58,836 nt of DNA from Oscillatoriales cyanobacterium (GTDB lineage: Bacteria > Cyanobacteriota > Cyanobacteriia > CACIAM-69d). The stretch's first letter is position 1, and the number at the start of each line of letters is the position of its first letter. Below, piece by piece: positions 37,668 through 46,775 of the stretch. The stretch covers positions 1 through 58,836 of the forward strand of contig RDXB01000047.1 of NCBI GenBank assembly GCA_004292515.1, in the 5' to 3' direction. The notes below the pieces were generated by a model, which made no database searches, was not told where the DNA came from, and worked only from the letters and a program-made list of their open reading frames with translations. A program made the translations under genes and the position numbers.

Positions 37668-38408
37668 TCAGGCCCTTTCGCTGGCGGCGGCGATCACGGC
37701 GAGGGCGGCGAGGGGGGCGGTGACGGCGCGGAGGACTTGGGGCCCGAGGGAGACTAGTTGCCAACCTGATCGCTCGGCTTGCGTGACTTCGTCGGGAGTC
37801 CAGCCGCCTTCGGGGCCGATCGCCAGCACGATCGAACTGTGGGGATCAGTTGGTGGATGCGCCTGCAAGCAATGGAGCAGGTGGGGAACCGATCGCCGGG
37901 CCACACAGAGATAGCGCGGGTAGGTTGATTCGGCGGCGGCGATCGCCTCGGCCCAAGATCGGGGATCGGCGATCGGTGGGATCGTGGCCCGTTCGGCTTG
38001 TTCGGCGGCTTCTCGGGCAATCCGTCGCCAGCGATCGAGCCGGTTAGCATTCGGTTGCAGCACCGTGCGATCGCTCAGGACGGGCCAAATTTCCGCCACA
38101 CCCAGCTCCGTCGCTTGGCGCACCACCTCGTCAAAGCCCGATCCCTTGGGCAAGGCCGCCACCAGCGTGACCCGCCAACCAGACTCGATCGGTTCCGGTA
38201 GCGGCTCGATCGGGCTAGCACCATTGACCGTCAGAGCTGCCAACCACCAGCGACTCCCCGCGATCGGCTGCTCACCGATCACGACCAAGCGATCGCCCAC
38301 ATTCAGTCGCAGCACTCGCCGCAAATAGCGATTCTGTTCCGAGGTTAGATCAATCCCAGCCGCCTGCCATTGCTCAGTAGCGATCGTGATCCGTTGCAGT
38401 TCTTTCAT
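37668..38408 (-). CDS. rsmE: 16S rRNA m3U1498 methyltransferase
   Basis: SPOUT-class methylase for U1498 of 16S rRNA. 246 residues. Signatures: HxLRRVLR-like RYLRRVLRLNVGDRLVV, ALPKGSGFDEVVRQATELGV, the SAM-knot segment IGPEGGWTPDE, and the C-terminal LGPQVLRAVTAPLAALAV. The usual REV/RET triplet of the last motif reads LRAVTAP here, a small departure from what I would expect (LRTETAP). It is convergent with the AIPR gene (70 bp apart). Confidence 0.9.
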   Translation of the reverse strand: MKELQRITIATEQWQAAGIDLTSEQNRYLRRVLRLNVGDRLVVIGEQPIAGSRWWLAALTVNGASPIEPLPEPIESGWRVTLVAALPKGSGFDEVVRQATELGVAEIWPVLSDRTVLQPNANRLDRWRRIAREAAEQAERATIPPIADPRSWAEAIAAAESTYPRYLCVARRSVPHLLHCLQAHPPTDPHSSIVLAIGPEGGWTPDEVTQAERSGWQLVSLGPQVLRAVTAPLAALAVIAAASERA

Positions 38409-38446
38409 GGAGCATTCACCAGTCAGGCAAAGCGCGCGGCCCGGCC

Positions 38447-38995
38447 TTACAGCCGAAAACCAGCGGGCAGCCGCGCCCCAGAGAGTTTGGCCCCACCCAA
38501 CTCCGCAAGGGTCAGGTCTGCGCCGGTTAAATCCGCATTGGTCAAATCCGCATTCCGCAAATTGGCGTAGAACAAGGTCGCCTGATCGAGCTTGGCCCCA
38601 CGCAGAAACGCTTGGAATAGATTGGCATCAGTCAAGTCTGCACCCGACAGATTCGCGCCAATCAGGTTCGTGGCTTGCAGCTTGGCTTCAAATAACTTGG
38701 CTCCCGACAGATCCGCCCCTTCCAAATTCGCACCGCTGAAGTCGGCTCCCGACCAATCGGTATTAGCAAGCTTGGCTTTTGAGAGGTTGACACCCACCAG
38801 CCGCGCGCCGCTGAAGCTGTTGCCGGTCAGGTCGGCTTCACTGAGGTCACAACCACTGCATTCATTGGTGCGACGCAGTTTCAGCAAGTCGTTTTCCGAA
38901 AAGGCGCGGGCAGGGTCGATGGCGATCGCCCCTGATCCGGCAACCCAAACAGCCCACAGCAGGGCCAGCGATCGACAGTGGCTGAACATAGGCAT
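38447..38995 (-). CDS. Secreted pentapeptide-repeat protein with CxxC motif
   Basis: 182 residues. Signal peptide with hydrophobic LALLWAVWVAGSGAIA and a probable cut near ARA-FSEND. Then LRRTNECSGCDLSEADL, a Cys-x-x-Cys pair at the start of a continuous beta-helix of pentapeptides (about 50-175, for example NLEGADLSGAKLFEAKLQAT). A second protein in the window (49056-50219) shares the N-x-C-x-G-C-x-L start. It lies just upstream of rsmE on the same strand, 38 bp away. Periplasmic; function unknown. Confidence 0.8.
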   Translation of the reverse strand: MPMFSHCRSLALLWAVWVAGSGAIAIDPARAFSENDLLKLRRTNECSGCDLSEADLTGNSFSGARLVGVNLSKAKLANTDWSGADFSGANLEGADLSGAKLFEAKLQATNLIGANLSGADLTDANLFQAFLRGAKLDQATLFYANLRNADLTNADLTGADLTLAELGGAKLSGARLPAGFRL

Positions 38996-39662
38996 GGGAT
39001 GGATCTCAACCCCGATCGAGCAGGAATGATTGAAGCTGTCCTTAGATTAACGTCAAGATTAACGTCAGTTCGGGATCGGGGAAAACTGGGGTGGCGGCTG
39101 GAACAACTGGGGGGGCGTTCCCTAAATCAGAGGTGGTGATCCCAGCCAGGGGGCGCAGATTTTTGGGCTGCTGGTGGCGGTGAACGGCCTGGCCAACACC
39201 CAGCCGATCGTAGGCCACTCAAGGCCGGGTGCCCGACTGGGGTGCGCGATCGGGAACAATGCAAAATGGGGGCAATCAAAGCGGCCCAACCCGTGTGGTT
39301 TTGTCAATTACATCAAGAACTCGGTCTACTAAAATTCAGATTTGAAGATCCGCTAAAATTCCGTAATTTATTCTCAAGTGTTGCAAAAACTGCTTTAAGC
39401 TTTTGGCAGCAGCCGCAAAGATTCACCCAGTAGACAACTACCAGGCAAGATTCTTTGCTCAATCAGTGCTGAATTAGGTTTCAAAGGCTCAATCAAAGCA
39501 AATCATGGGGGGATTTGTTGCTTTGGTCGGTGAGCAATCACAAACGATCTTGGGGGGAAACTATCCCAGCAACCGGCGAGTAATATATCTGGGAATCACG
39601 CATTTCTAGATTGCTCAGTGGTGTTGATGGAATTGTCCAAGAGGAGAAATGGTGTGACATCG
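38996..39662. other. Spacer without a supported gene
   Basis: 667 bp between divergent genes. A doubled AGATTAACGTCA is at 39044-39068. The right part (39300-39600) is AT-rich and probably carries the promoter of the HTH gene. No RNA or element is recognisable. Confidence 0.5.
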
Positions 39663-40328
39663 ATGAGCGATCGCGAGCGGCTGTTAAAGCGTTGGATGTC
39701 AGCCGCCAAGATTCGGAGCTGGCGATCTTTGACAGAACTGGCGCGGGTTTCCATGTACCAAGTGCGACTGTTGCGCCAGGGGAATCTCGATCGATTACGG
39801 CTAGATGCGATCGGCCGCATTGCCAAAGCCTTGGGCGTAACGCCGATCGACCTGTTGAGCATGGCCGATAGCCCTGCGGTCACAGCACCACAGGGTTTGC
39901 TGTCCATGGACGATCCCACACCTGAGTCCCATGCTGCCGGAATCGTGCAACTACAACAGGAATATCGTCGCCTCAAAACACGCCTTGAAAATGAGCGCGA
40001 ACAACTCCTCGCAGAATTTCAGCGATCGAGCCTACAAACACTCGAATCCTGGCTGCTCAATTGGTATAAAGCCGTGGCAGCCGTGCATCACAACCCCCAA
40101 ATCCCAGCCACGAACCTTTTACCGTTGATGGATCCGCTCGATCGGCTCCTAGAGCAATGGTCCGTTGAGCAAATTGCCCCCATTGGCGAAGAAGTTGCTT
40201 ACGATCCCCAATGGCATCAGCTAGTCCGGGGAACGGCCAAACCAGGCGATCGAGTGCGGGTTTCCATGCCAGGATTTCGACATCAGGGTCGTCTGCTCCA
40301 CCGCGCCCAAGTGAGCCTGATGAGTTAG
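39663..40328 (+). CDS. HTH protein with GrpE-like C-terminal domain
   Basis: About 221 residues from the ATG at 39663 (an ATG at 39627 is an alternative). The N-terminus is an XRE-like helix-turn-helix (SWRSLTELARVSMYQVRLLR ... LRLDAIGRIAKALGVTPIDL). A coiled-coil region follows (LQQEYRRLKTRLENEREQLL), then a part resembling GrpE's helix bundle and beta domain: PLMDPLDRLLEQW, VAYDPQWHQLVRGTAKPGDR and RHQGRLLHRAQVSLM. I read it as a DNA-binding protein with a DnaK-nucleotide-exchange-like fold. This is from pattern, not from a known function. Confidence 0.65.
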   Translation: MSDRERLLKRWMSAAKIRSWRSLTELARVSMYQVRLLRQGNLDRLRLDAIGRIAKALGVTPIDLLSMADSPAVTAPQGLLSMDDPTPESHAAGIVQLQQEYRRLKTRLENEREQLLAEFQRSSLQTLESWLLNWYKAVAAVHHNPQIPATNLLPLMDPLDRLLEQWSVEQIAPIGEEVAYDPQWHQLVRGTAKPGDRVRVSMPGFRHQGRLLHRAQVSLMS

Positions 40329-41148
40329 CCATTCATGCATCAGCCATTTTAATTGCCCCACGGCAATCCCAATCGAGCTATACAGCCCAGGCAATAGAAC
40401 CATACTCGCTCAGTCCTGATGCCGATTAGCTATCAGCCCACCTACTCGATCGCCCTTCCTGCCATGATCACCAATTAGTCACATAATACCCATTACACCC
40501 TTTCATCTTGAGCAAGGGGGGTTTATAAAAAGATCAGCATTGAGTATCTTCTCGTCCTAGTTCCTGCTGCCCTTGGGAGCATGAAGGTCACTCGTTTAAA
40601 GCACTTATGGTCAATCATGATTTCCAACCTGATGGTGATCATGATCAATCCGTCCCACAGCAGTCGGCACACCCATCGCGACCGGGTGACAATAACAGCA
40701 AGCAACAACTGCACGCGATTTGGCCAGTTCACTCACCCGATCGAGGGCGACATGATCAGCGACACCGTGAATTTCATTCCCCTAGCAGGTCTGATTCACT
40801 GACAAAACGCTCAGGACTCTGCTTTTGCCGCAGGTTGGGTTCAGCATTGCAGAATCCCACTCGAATCCCACTCGAGCGATCGCTCCTGCAACTTTTGTCA
40901 GTTAATCAGCAAATAAAATGAGTTGGATCGGCGCGATCAGCGCGATCGGTGTGACTCCGTCAGCTCACCATTCAGGTTTAACCCACTACCCCGCATGACC
41001 TTTACTGACTCGAATGCAGACTCAAAGGGTTGCACTCGATGGCTTGTTCTCGATCGCAGGAAACTTGCACCTTTCATTCAGCAAATTATTCAGCAAACTC
41101 TGAGGATGCTGTCGCGTGGCTGCTCACCCCCATCGTTCCTACGGCCCC
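40329..41148. other. Long spacer without a supported gene
   Basis: 820 bp. Short frames on both strands have no family resemblance. Palindromic ATGATTTCC...GGTGATCATGATCA near 40617-40645 is the only local structure. The first PAS-GGDEF-EAL codons could begin at a GTG at 41116, but I place the start at 41149. Confidence 0.5.
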
Positions 41149-42849
41149 ATGCCTCACGTTAATCCCTATCGGCTCGAGTCTCTACTCGCCAATGCCAGCG
41201 ACATCATTGTCATTCTGGACCAGCAAGGAACATTTTGTTATGTCAGCTCTTCCGCCGAGCGCATTTTGGGCTACACCCCAGGAGAGTCTGTGGGCAAGCA
41301 TCTCAGCACATTTGTTCATGAAGATGATGTGCCCGTTGTCTTGCAAACCCTGCTGGGGGCATTGGCAGAACCGGGGATCAGCCAGCCCGCTGTGCGCTAT
41401 CGGGTGCGACATCGCAATGGTGAGTGGAATTTGCTAGAAGCTGTGACTACAAATTTGCTTGATGATCCATCCGTGGGCGGCGTGGTGGTCAATTGCCACG
41501 ACATTACGGCCCACGAACTGGCAGAAAGCTGGCTTCGCTACCACGCCCTCTACGATGCATTGACGGCGCTGCCCAATCGGCGGGCCCTGGCCGATCGCGT
41601 GCAGGCATTGTTGGAGGCGGGTGGCCAGCCGTTTGCGCTGTTGCTGTTAGATCTCGATCGCTTCAAGCTGGTCAACAGCAGCCATGGCCACAGCACGGGC
41701 GATCGCCTGTTGCAAATGACGGCGCGGCGGCTGATTGCCGCGTTGCCCAAGCAGGGTGTGGTGGCAAGGTTGGGGGGGGATGAATTTGCGGTGCTGGTGG
41801 AAGATGCGACGCTGCCAGGGATTGTGGAGGATGTGACCGATCGGGTGCATCAGGCCCTGAGTGCGCCATTTGCCATCGATGAAATGGAGGTGTTTGTCAG
41901 TGCCAGCGTGGGGGTTGTACTCAGCAGCTTGGATCGATCGGTAGCGGGCTATCAACGGGCTGAGGAGTTGCTGCGCGATGCCGATATTGCGATGTATCGA
42001 GCCAAGACCCTGCGCCAAACTCACTCGGTGGTGTTTGACTCCAGCATGCGCGATCGCGCCGTGACTCGTTTGCAACTGGAAAGTCAACTGTGGCGAGCGA
42101 TCGAACGGGGTGAACTGGAGCCTTATTACCAACCCGTAGTTTGCTTAAAAACCGGACGGATTAAGGGGTTTGAAGCGCTGGTGCGGTGGCATCATCCCCA
42201 GCGCGGTGTGGTGTCACCGGCAGAATTTGTGCCGATCGCGGAGGAAAGCGGGGCGATTGGTCAAATTGGCGAATGGGTGCTGGAGATGGCTTGTCATCAT
42301 GTCCGAGCCTGGAACCAAGGGACTTCGCGCTCAGATATGCCAATCACGATCGGGGTGAATCTCTCAGTTCAGCAGTTGGCCCAACTGGACTTGGCCAAGC
42401 ATATGCATTCGATCTGCCTGAGCGCTGAGGTGGAACCAAGCTGGATTGGGTTTGAGGTGACTGAGAGCATGATGCTCGATCGCGAAGATACGATCGCCTC
42501 CACCTTGGCGGAGTTTCGGCGCTTGGGATTTCGGATCAGCATCGATGACTTTGGCACGGGCTATTCATCCCTCAGTCGCTTGCACCAATTGCCGATCGAC
42601 ACCCTCAAGATCGATCGCGCCTTTGTCGCACCCATTGAAGCAGACGGTCGCAACGTGGCGATCGCCCGCACAATCCTAGCCCTAGCCGAAAGCTTAGGGA
42701 TGGATGTGGTTGCTGAGGGAATCGAAACTCCCGACCAAGCACGCGAGTTGCAAAGTCTGGGTTGTCAGTATGGTCAGGGGTTTTGGTTTTCGCCCCCCGT
42801 GGATGGGGCAACGGCGACGCAGATGCTCGATCGGATCTTTGAGCTTTAA
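41149..42849 (+). CDS. PAS-GGDEF-EAL cyclic-di-GMP protein
   Basis: About 566 residues, no membrane segment. A PAS domain (about 5-115: LLANASDIIVILDQQGTFCY, SSSAERILGYTPGESVGKHL) is followed by a GGDEF domain with intact RLGGDEFAVL and DALTALPNRRAL, and an EAL domain with GFEALVRWHHP, ESMMLDREDT, ISIDDFGTGYSSLSRLHQLP and VVAEGIE. Both catalytic sites look complete, so it could make and degrade cyclic di-GMP, with PAS tuning the balance. Soluble, presumably cytoplasmic. No adjacent partner. Confidence 0.92.
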   Translation: MPHVNPYRLESLLANASDIIVILDQQGTFCYVSSSAERILGYTPGESVGKHLSTFVHEDDVPVVLQTLLGALAEPGISQPAVRYRVRHRNGEWNLLEAVTTNLLDDPSVGGVVVNCHDITAHELAESWLRYHALYDALTALPNRRALADRVQALLEAGGQPFALLLLDLDRFKLVNSSHGHSTGDRLLQMTARRLIAALPKQGVVARLGGDEFAVLVEDATLPGIVEDVTDRVHQALSAPFAIDEMEVFVSASVGVVLSSLDRSVAGYQRAEELLRDADIAMYRAKTLRQTHSVVFDSSMRDRAVTRLQLESQLWRAIERGELEPYYQPVVCLKTGRIKGFEALVRWHHPQRGVVSPAEFVPIAEESGAIGQIGEWVLEMACHHVRAWNQGTSRSDMPITIGVNLSVQQLAQLDLAKHMHSICLSAEVEPSWIGFEVTESMMLDREDTIASTLAEFRRLGFRISIDDFGTGYSSLSRLHQLPIDTLKIDRAFVAPIEADGRNVAIARTILALAESLGMDVVAEGIETPDQARELQSLGCQYGQGFWFSPPVDGATATQMLDRIFEL

Positions 42850-43085
42850 TTACCACCCTTTAGCACCCTCAGTTTGAGGATCCAACGATCTAGCAGAGAC
42901 TCAAAAACCAGACATCTATCAATGAGTTCTATCAATTCAGTTCATTTTTATCTGATTGACTGATGCTTTTCGATCCTAAAAATACAGAGCTAGTAGCAAG
43001 TCTGGGTAGTCCGAAACCTATATCCCGTAAGCGATACAGATAGTGGCTTACCGCCGGCTCTAGCCGAAATTATCCAAACTCTTGA

Positions 43086-43157
43086 AGCCTCTGACGAGGA
43101 TTGAACTCGTGACCTCACCCTTACCAAGGGTGCGCTCTACCACTGAGCTACAGAGGC
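43086..43157 (-). tRNA. tRNA-Thr (GGT)
   Basis: On the minus strand a full cloverleaf: acceptor GCCTCTG with CAGAGGC, D arm GCTC/GAGC, anticodon stem CACCC/GGGTG with loop TTGGTAA (anticodon GGT), T arm ACGAG TTCAATC CTCGT. No CCA is encoded. It follows tRNA-Tyr after nine bases and is probably co-transcribed with it. Confidence 0.96.
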
Positions 43158-43166
43158 GGTTGGAGG

Positions 43167-43248
43167 TGGGCCGAGCTGGATTTGAACCAGCGTAGGCATA
43201 GCCAACGGATTTACAGTCCGTCCCCATTAACCACTCGGGCATCGACCC
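43167..43248 (-). tRNA. tRNA-Tyr (GTA)
   Basis: On the minus strand, 82 nt with the long variable arm typical of tRNA-Tyr: acceptor GGGTCGA, anticodon stem ACGGA/TCCGT with loop CTGTAAA (anticodon GTA), T arm GCTGG TTCAAAT CCAGC, 3' end CGGCCCA. Confidence 0.95.
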
Positions 43249-43280
43249 ATTCCGCCGAGGCGCTTCCGCCACGGGAGATA

Positions 43281-43309
43281 AGAATAACATACCGATCGCG
43301 AAATCCCAA
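43281..43309 (-). promoter_or_regulatory. Possible promoter of the tRNA-Tyr/Thr pair
   Basis: On the minus strand TTGGGA (43309-43304) and TATTCT (43286-43281) are separated by 17 bases, and the tRNA-Tyr 5' end is 32 bases further on. Matches are imperfect at -35. Confidence 0.45.
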
Positions 43310-43470
43310 GCAAATTTTTGACTTTTTTTCGTTGAGTTTTTTTGAACTGATTCAGAATCACTAATATTTGCTGGATGTGCTGCAACCCCCTCTAGAAGCC
43401 AGTGCAGGGATCGCCTCTGAGTTCCACGTTCCGGGCGATCGCTCCCATAATGTAAAGAGATTAAGAATCA

Positions 43471-44973
43471 TTGAACGTTCGAGCAGCTACCGTGCAACTT
43501 GAGTCCCAGCCCGATGTGAAGCGCGCCGAGTCTAATGGTCGCCCCAGCAGCAGCAATACGAGCACCGGAGCGGCATCACCGGGCCAAGGCGACAGCACCC
43601 TAGATACTGTGGGGCAATTGGAGCAGCGATCGCGCAGAATTTTTTGGCCCCTGATCGGTGTGGCAACGGCCACGATCGCCGGAGCTGTTGTTTGGGGAGT
43701 GGTGCAACTGCGTCAGCCCCAAACCCCCAAGGTCGATCCCCTCGCATCCCTCACAGTGCCCGTGAAGTCGGAGGATCTAACCGTCAAAATCGATGCTAGC
43801 GGCACAATTCGCCCGATTCAAACGGTGAACCTCAGCCCCAAAACCTCTGGTCGGCTGCTAGAACTCTATGTGCAGCAGGGCGATCGCGTGCAGAAGGGGC
43901 AGCTAATTGCACGGATGGATGCGGCGGAGTTGCAGTCCCAGTTGGCGCGGGCGCGGGCGGGGGTAGCCCGGGCCCAGGCTCGGTTGCTAGAAACCCAACG
44001 GGGCAATCGACCCGAGGAAGTGGCCGAAGCCGAAGCTCGTGTGGCGCGATCGCGGGCGGATGTGGCCAGTGCCCAAGCTCGGCTGAATCTGGCTCGCGAA
44101 CGATTGGAACGAAACCGGCTGCTGGCCGATGAGGGGGTGATTGAGCGTGATCGCCTGGATGGGTTTGTGCAAGAAGAGCGCAGCGCCCAGGCTGATGTTG
44201 ACCGCGCTAAGGCTCTGTTGGTGGAGTCCCAAAGAGGGCGCGATCGCATCCGTAGCGGTTCGCGCGCCGAGGACATTGCTGCCGCCCGCGCGGACTTGGC
44301 CGAGGCCCGGGCCCAGGTGAATTTGGTGCAAACCCAAGTGAACGACACGATCGTCCGTGCGCCCTTTGGGGGCTTCATTTCCCAAAAATACGCCGAGCCA
44401 GGCTCCTTTGTGACTCCGACCACCTCCGCTTCGTCGGGCAGTGGGGCCACATCAACTTCGATCGCCGCGCTGGCTCGGGGGCTGGAAGTCCTGGCCCGCG
44501 TGCCGGAAGTGGATATCCGACTGGTTTCGCTGGGGCAAACGGTGGAGATTACGGCTGATGCCTATCCCGACCGGGTCTTTCAGGGCCGGGTGAAGCTGGT
44601 GGCCCCCGAGGCGATTCGGGAGCGCGATGTCACCTCCTTTGAAGTGCGGGTGGCGATCGCCTCGGGGTTGGATGTGTTGCGATCGGGCATGAATGTGGAT
44701 TTGGTGTTTGTGGGCGAGCGGTTGCCCCAGGCGATCGTGGTGCCGACGGTGGCTGTGGTGACCGATCGCGGTCAGGCGGGGGTGCTAGTCCCCAACTCTG
44801 AGCGCAAACCGGTCTTTTTGCCGGTGACGCTGGGGCCGTCTTTGGGCGATCGGGTGCAGGTGTTGCAGGGTCTGAAGCCAGGCGATCGGGTGTTTACGGA
44901 TTTGCCGTCGGACACCACCCTCGAAAAAATCCTGAAGGATCGACCAGCCAGGGGCCGATCTCAGCGTCCCTAA
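43471..44973 (+). CDS. RND/HlyD-type efflux periplasmic adaptor
   Basis: About 500 residues. A Ser/Gly-rich cytoplasmic leader, one membrane helix (about 58-78, LIGVATATIAGAVVWGVVQL), then a barrel-sandwich lipoyl half (VKIDASGTIRPIQTVNLSPK, GDRVQKGQLIARMD), a long alpha-hairpin coiled coil (about 155-275, many ARARAGVARAQARL-type heptads), the second lipoyl half (IVRAPFGGFISQKYAEPGSF), and beta-barrel and membrane-proximal domains. The start is TTG at 43471 with no good alternative; uncertain. No transporter pump or permease gene is adjacent. Confidence 0.83.
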   Translation: MNVRAATVQLESQPDVKRAESNGRPSSSNTSTGAASPGQGDSTLDTVGQLEQRSRRIFWPLIGVATATIAGAVVWGVVQLRQPQTPKVDPLASLTVPVKSEDLTVKIDASGTIRPIQTVNLSPKTSGRLLELYVQQGDRVQKGQLIARMDAAELQSQLARARAGVARAQARLLETQRGNRPEEVAEAEARVARSRADVASAQARLNLARERLERNRLLADEGVIERDRLDGFVQEERSAQADVDRAKALLVESQRGRDRIRSGSRAEDIAAARADLAEARAQVNLVQTQVNDTIVRAPFGGFISQKYAEPGSFVTPTTSASSGSGATSTSIAALARGLEVLARVPEVDIRLVSLGQTVEITADAYPDRVFQGRVKLVAPEAIRERDVTSFEVRVAIASGLDVLRSGMNVDLVFVGERLPQAIVVPTVAVVTDRGQAGVLVPNSERKPVFLPVTLGPSLGDRVQVLQGLKPGDRVFTDLPSDTTLEKILKDRPARGRSQRP

Positions 44974-45000
44974 AAATCAGCGTCCCTAGAAAACCGTGAG

Positions 45001-45450
45001 TTAGTCGAAATCTTGGTTGCTGGTGCACTTGCTGGGGTCGATCGGCCAATCTTCATCTTCGCCCCCAATGCTGACCCGGCGAAGCTCTAGGAATTCGCGA
45101 CTGAGCTGGGCTAAGGCGTTTAACAACACATCCAGGGCGATCGCGTCACTCGTACCCAAATCAAACCAACAGCGCGCCCGCAAGCCTTCAAATTCCACTT
45201 CACCCATGTTGTGCATCAGCGCCATCATGGAGCGATCAAGATTATCACCGTCATATTCCATGTAGCTAAGGTCTAGGCCCACTTCTTGAACTTGGGTATT
45301 TTCTGCATTGAATCCGCCTAGTTTCCCTAGGAAGAACCACGAGTCAAAAACCTCTTCAATATATTGCTGTTCAACGTGGCCGGGAACAGTGGAAAACTCC
45401 AGCCAAATCCAAACATTAAACGGATCAAATTCGCGAAATTGAATATCCAT
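45001..45450 (-). CDS. DUF3531 family protein
   Basis: 149 residues, full length for the family: begins MDIQFREFDPFNVWIWLEF, with VFDSWFFLGKLGGFNAENTQ and MMALMHNMGEVEFEGLRARC, then CWFDLGTSDAIALDVLLNAL. Found across cyanobacteria and plastids; function unknown. Convergent with the adaptor gene, whose stop is 27 bp away. Confidence 0.88.
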   Translation of the reverse strand: MDIQFREFDPFNVWIWLEFSTVPGHVEQQYIEEVFDSWFFLGKLGGFNAENTQVQEVGLDLSYMEYDGDNLDRSMMALMHNMGEVEFEGLRARCWFDLGTSDAIALDVLLNALAQLSREFLELRRVSIGGEDEDWPIDPSKCTSNQDFD

Positions 45451-45499
45451 GAGATGAGTCTATTTCTTGATTTCAGCTAGGAGTTGAAAGACTGGCTTC

Positions 45500-45690
45500 A
45501 TTGCCCGAGTGCAAGCTAAAACAGTTGATTTTCCATGCCCCAATCGTTGTAACAAGGGGCTTAAGCCCCTTGCTCTCCACAATTTGCTCACGGTGGGAGC
45601 GGGGCTTCAGGGAGTTGGACGACTAGCCCTCAGCCCCTTGCCCCCACGATGTACGATCGCAGGGTTCAGCAAGCGGTCAATACTGGGATC
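45500..45690. repeat. Decayed nested miniature elements
   Basis: The central palindrome CAAGGGGCTTAAGCCCCTTG is at 45554-45573, followed by sequence like the right half of the family and the end GTTGGACGACTAGCCCT (about 45616-45632). Immediately after comes CAGCCCCTTGCCCCCACGAT, the right half of a second copy. So one copy lies inside another at its centre, in the same way as at 2.9 kb. The left end is no longer clear. This makes up most of the 45451-45730 gap. Confidence 0.65.
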
Positions 45691-45730
45691 GATGCTAGCT
45701 GTTTCGAGAGATTTGCAAGCCGGGTGATGA

Positions 45731-46732
45731 TTAGGCGATCGCCCCACCACAGCTTGAGCCACTGCCAGCGGTGCAACCATAGCAATGGCGATCGGTCTGC
45801 ACAGTGGTGACTAGATCCAAGGAATTAGCCGCCAACAAATCCGCGAGGGTGAGCATCTTACCATCGGGCGAGCGTGCCGGAATATCCTCCATCTGATTGA
45901 AATCGCAATCGTAGAGATAGCCGCGATAGTCCACAGAAAGCTGATTTAAACACATCAGCCCGGCTAAAGTTTGGGCATTAAAATTACTGGCTAAAAACTG
46001 ACAGTAATCCTCCTCAAGATTGCGCTGGCGCAGGGCGAGCTTCGTGCGGCCAATCGGTAGATTGGTAATGGTCAGTAGGTGATTGAAATCAATGTTGTGG
46101 TCTGCTTTGAGGCGTTGCCGGTAGGCTTGCTCAAGGCTGGATTGGGCGGGCGGCAAGCTAAAGGAGCGATCGCGCGGAACCGGTGGGTTATAAACCAAAT
46201 CCAATTGCAGCGCCGGATCTTGACCATAGCCCAACTGGTTCAAGCGCTGGATGGCTTCAATGGAGCGATCGAATACGCCACTGCCGCGTTGGCGATCGAC
46301 ATTCTCTGCCAAATAACAAGGTAAGGAAGCCACAACCCGGACATCATGTTGTGCAAAAAAGTCGGGCAAGTCCTCAAAGCCCTCCACAAAAAAGATCGTC
46401 AGATTGGAGCGCACAATAATCGATTTCTGGTTGTCGAAGGCTGCTGCCACTAACTCCCGAAATCCATAGTTCATTTCAGGCGCACCCCCTGTTAGATCAA
46501 CCGTTTCCAACTGGGGAAACTGCTGAATAATATCAATCAGTTGTTGAGTGATTTCGGGAGTTAGTTCCTCAGTGCGGTGGGGTCCCGCTTCCACATGACA
46601 GTGACTGCAAGCCAAATTGCAACGCTTGCCCAAATTGATTTGTAAAACTCGCACCAACTGCTTGGCTAAGGGTTGGTTAATGGCGCGATCAAACGGGAGC
46701 AACTCTAGCGCGGCAGAGGGGGTGATTAACAT
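45731..46732 (-). CDS. arsS: ArsS-like radical SAM protein (arsenosugar branch)
   Basis: 333 residues. The radical SAM motif CNLACSHC (Cys-x3-Cys-x2-Cys) is in LGKRCNLACSHCHVEAGP, followed by VDLTGGAPEMNYGFRELV and RSNLTIFF. The C-terminal half has NFNAQTLAGLMCLNQLSVDY, DCDFNQM, and the end CYGCTAGSGSSCGGA, which is the ArsS-type SPASM-like tail. Arsenosugar synthesis is the annotated role of the family; no arsM is nearby. The start is the ATG at 46732; a longer frame runs back into coaE and is rejected. Confidence 0.85.
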   Translation of the reverse strand: MLITPSAALELLPFDRAINQPLAKQLVRVLQINLGKRCNLACSHCHVEAGPHRTEELTPEITQQLIDIIQQFPQLETVDLTGGAPEMNYGFRELVAAAFDNQKSIIVRSNLTIFFVEGFEDLPDFFAQHDVRVVASLPCYLAENVDRQRGSGVFDRSIEAIQRLNQLGYGQDPALQLDLVYNPPVPRDRSFSLPPAQSSLEQAYRQRLKADHNIDFNHLLTITNLPIGRTKLALRQRNLEEDYCQFLASNFNAQTLAGLMCLNQLSVDYRGYLYDCDFNQMEDIPARSPDGKMLTLADLLAANSLDLVTTVQTDRHCYGCTAGSGSSCGGAIA

Positions 46733-46775
46733 CTCAAATCCCGGACAGCATGACTGCAAAAATCCTACAGAATCC

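Noticed and set aside
40581-40802. A 73-codon frame in the spacer before the GGDEF-EAL gene
   Set aside because: No motif, poor start context, and no overlap with any conserved pattern.
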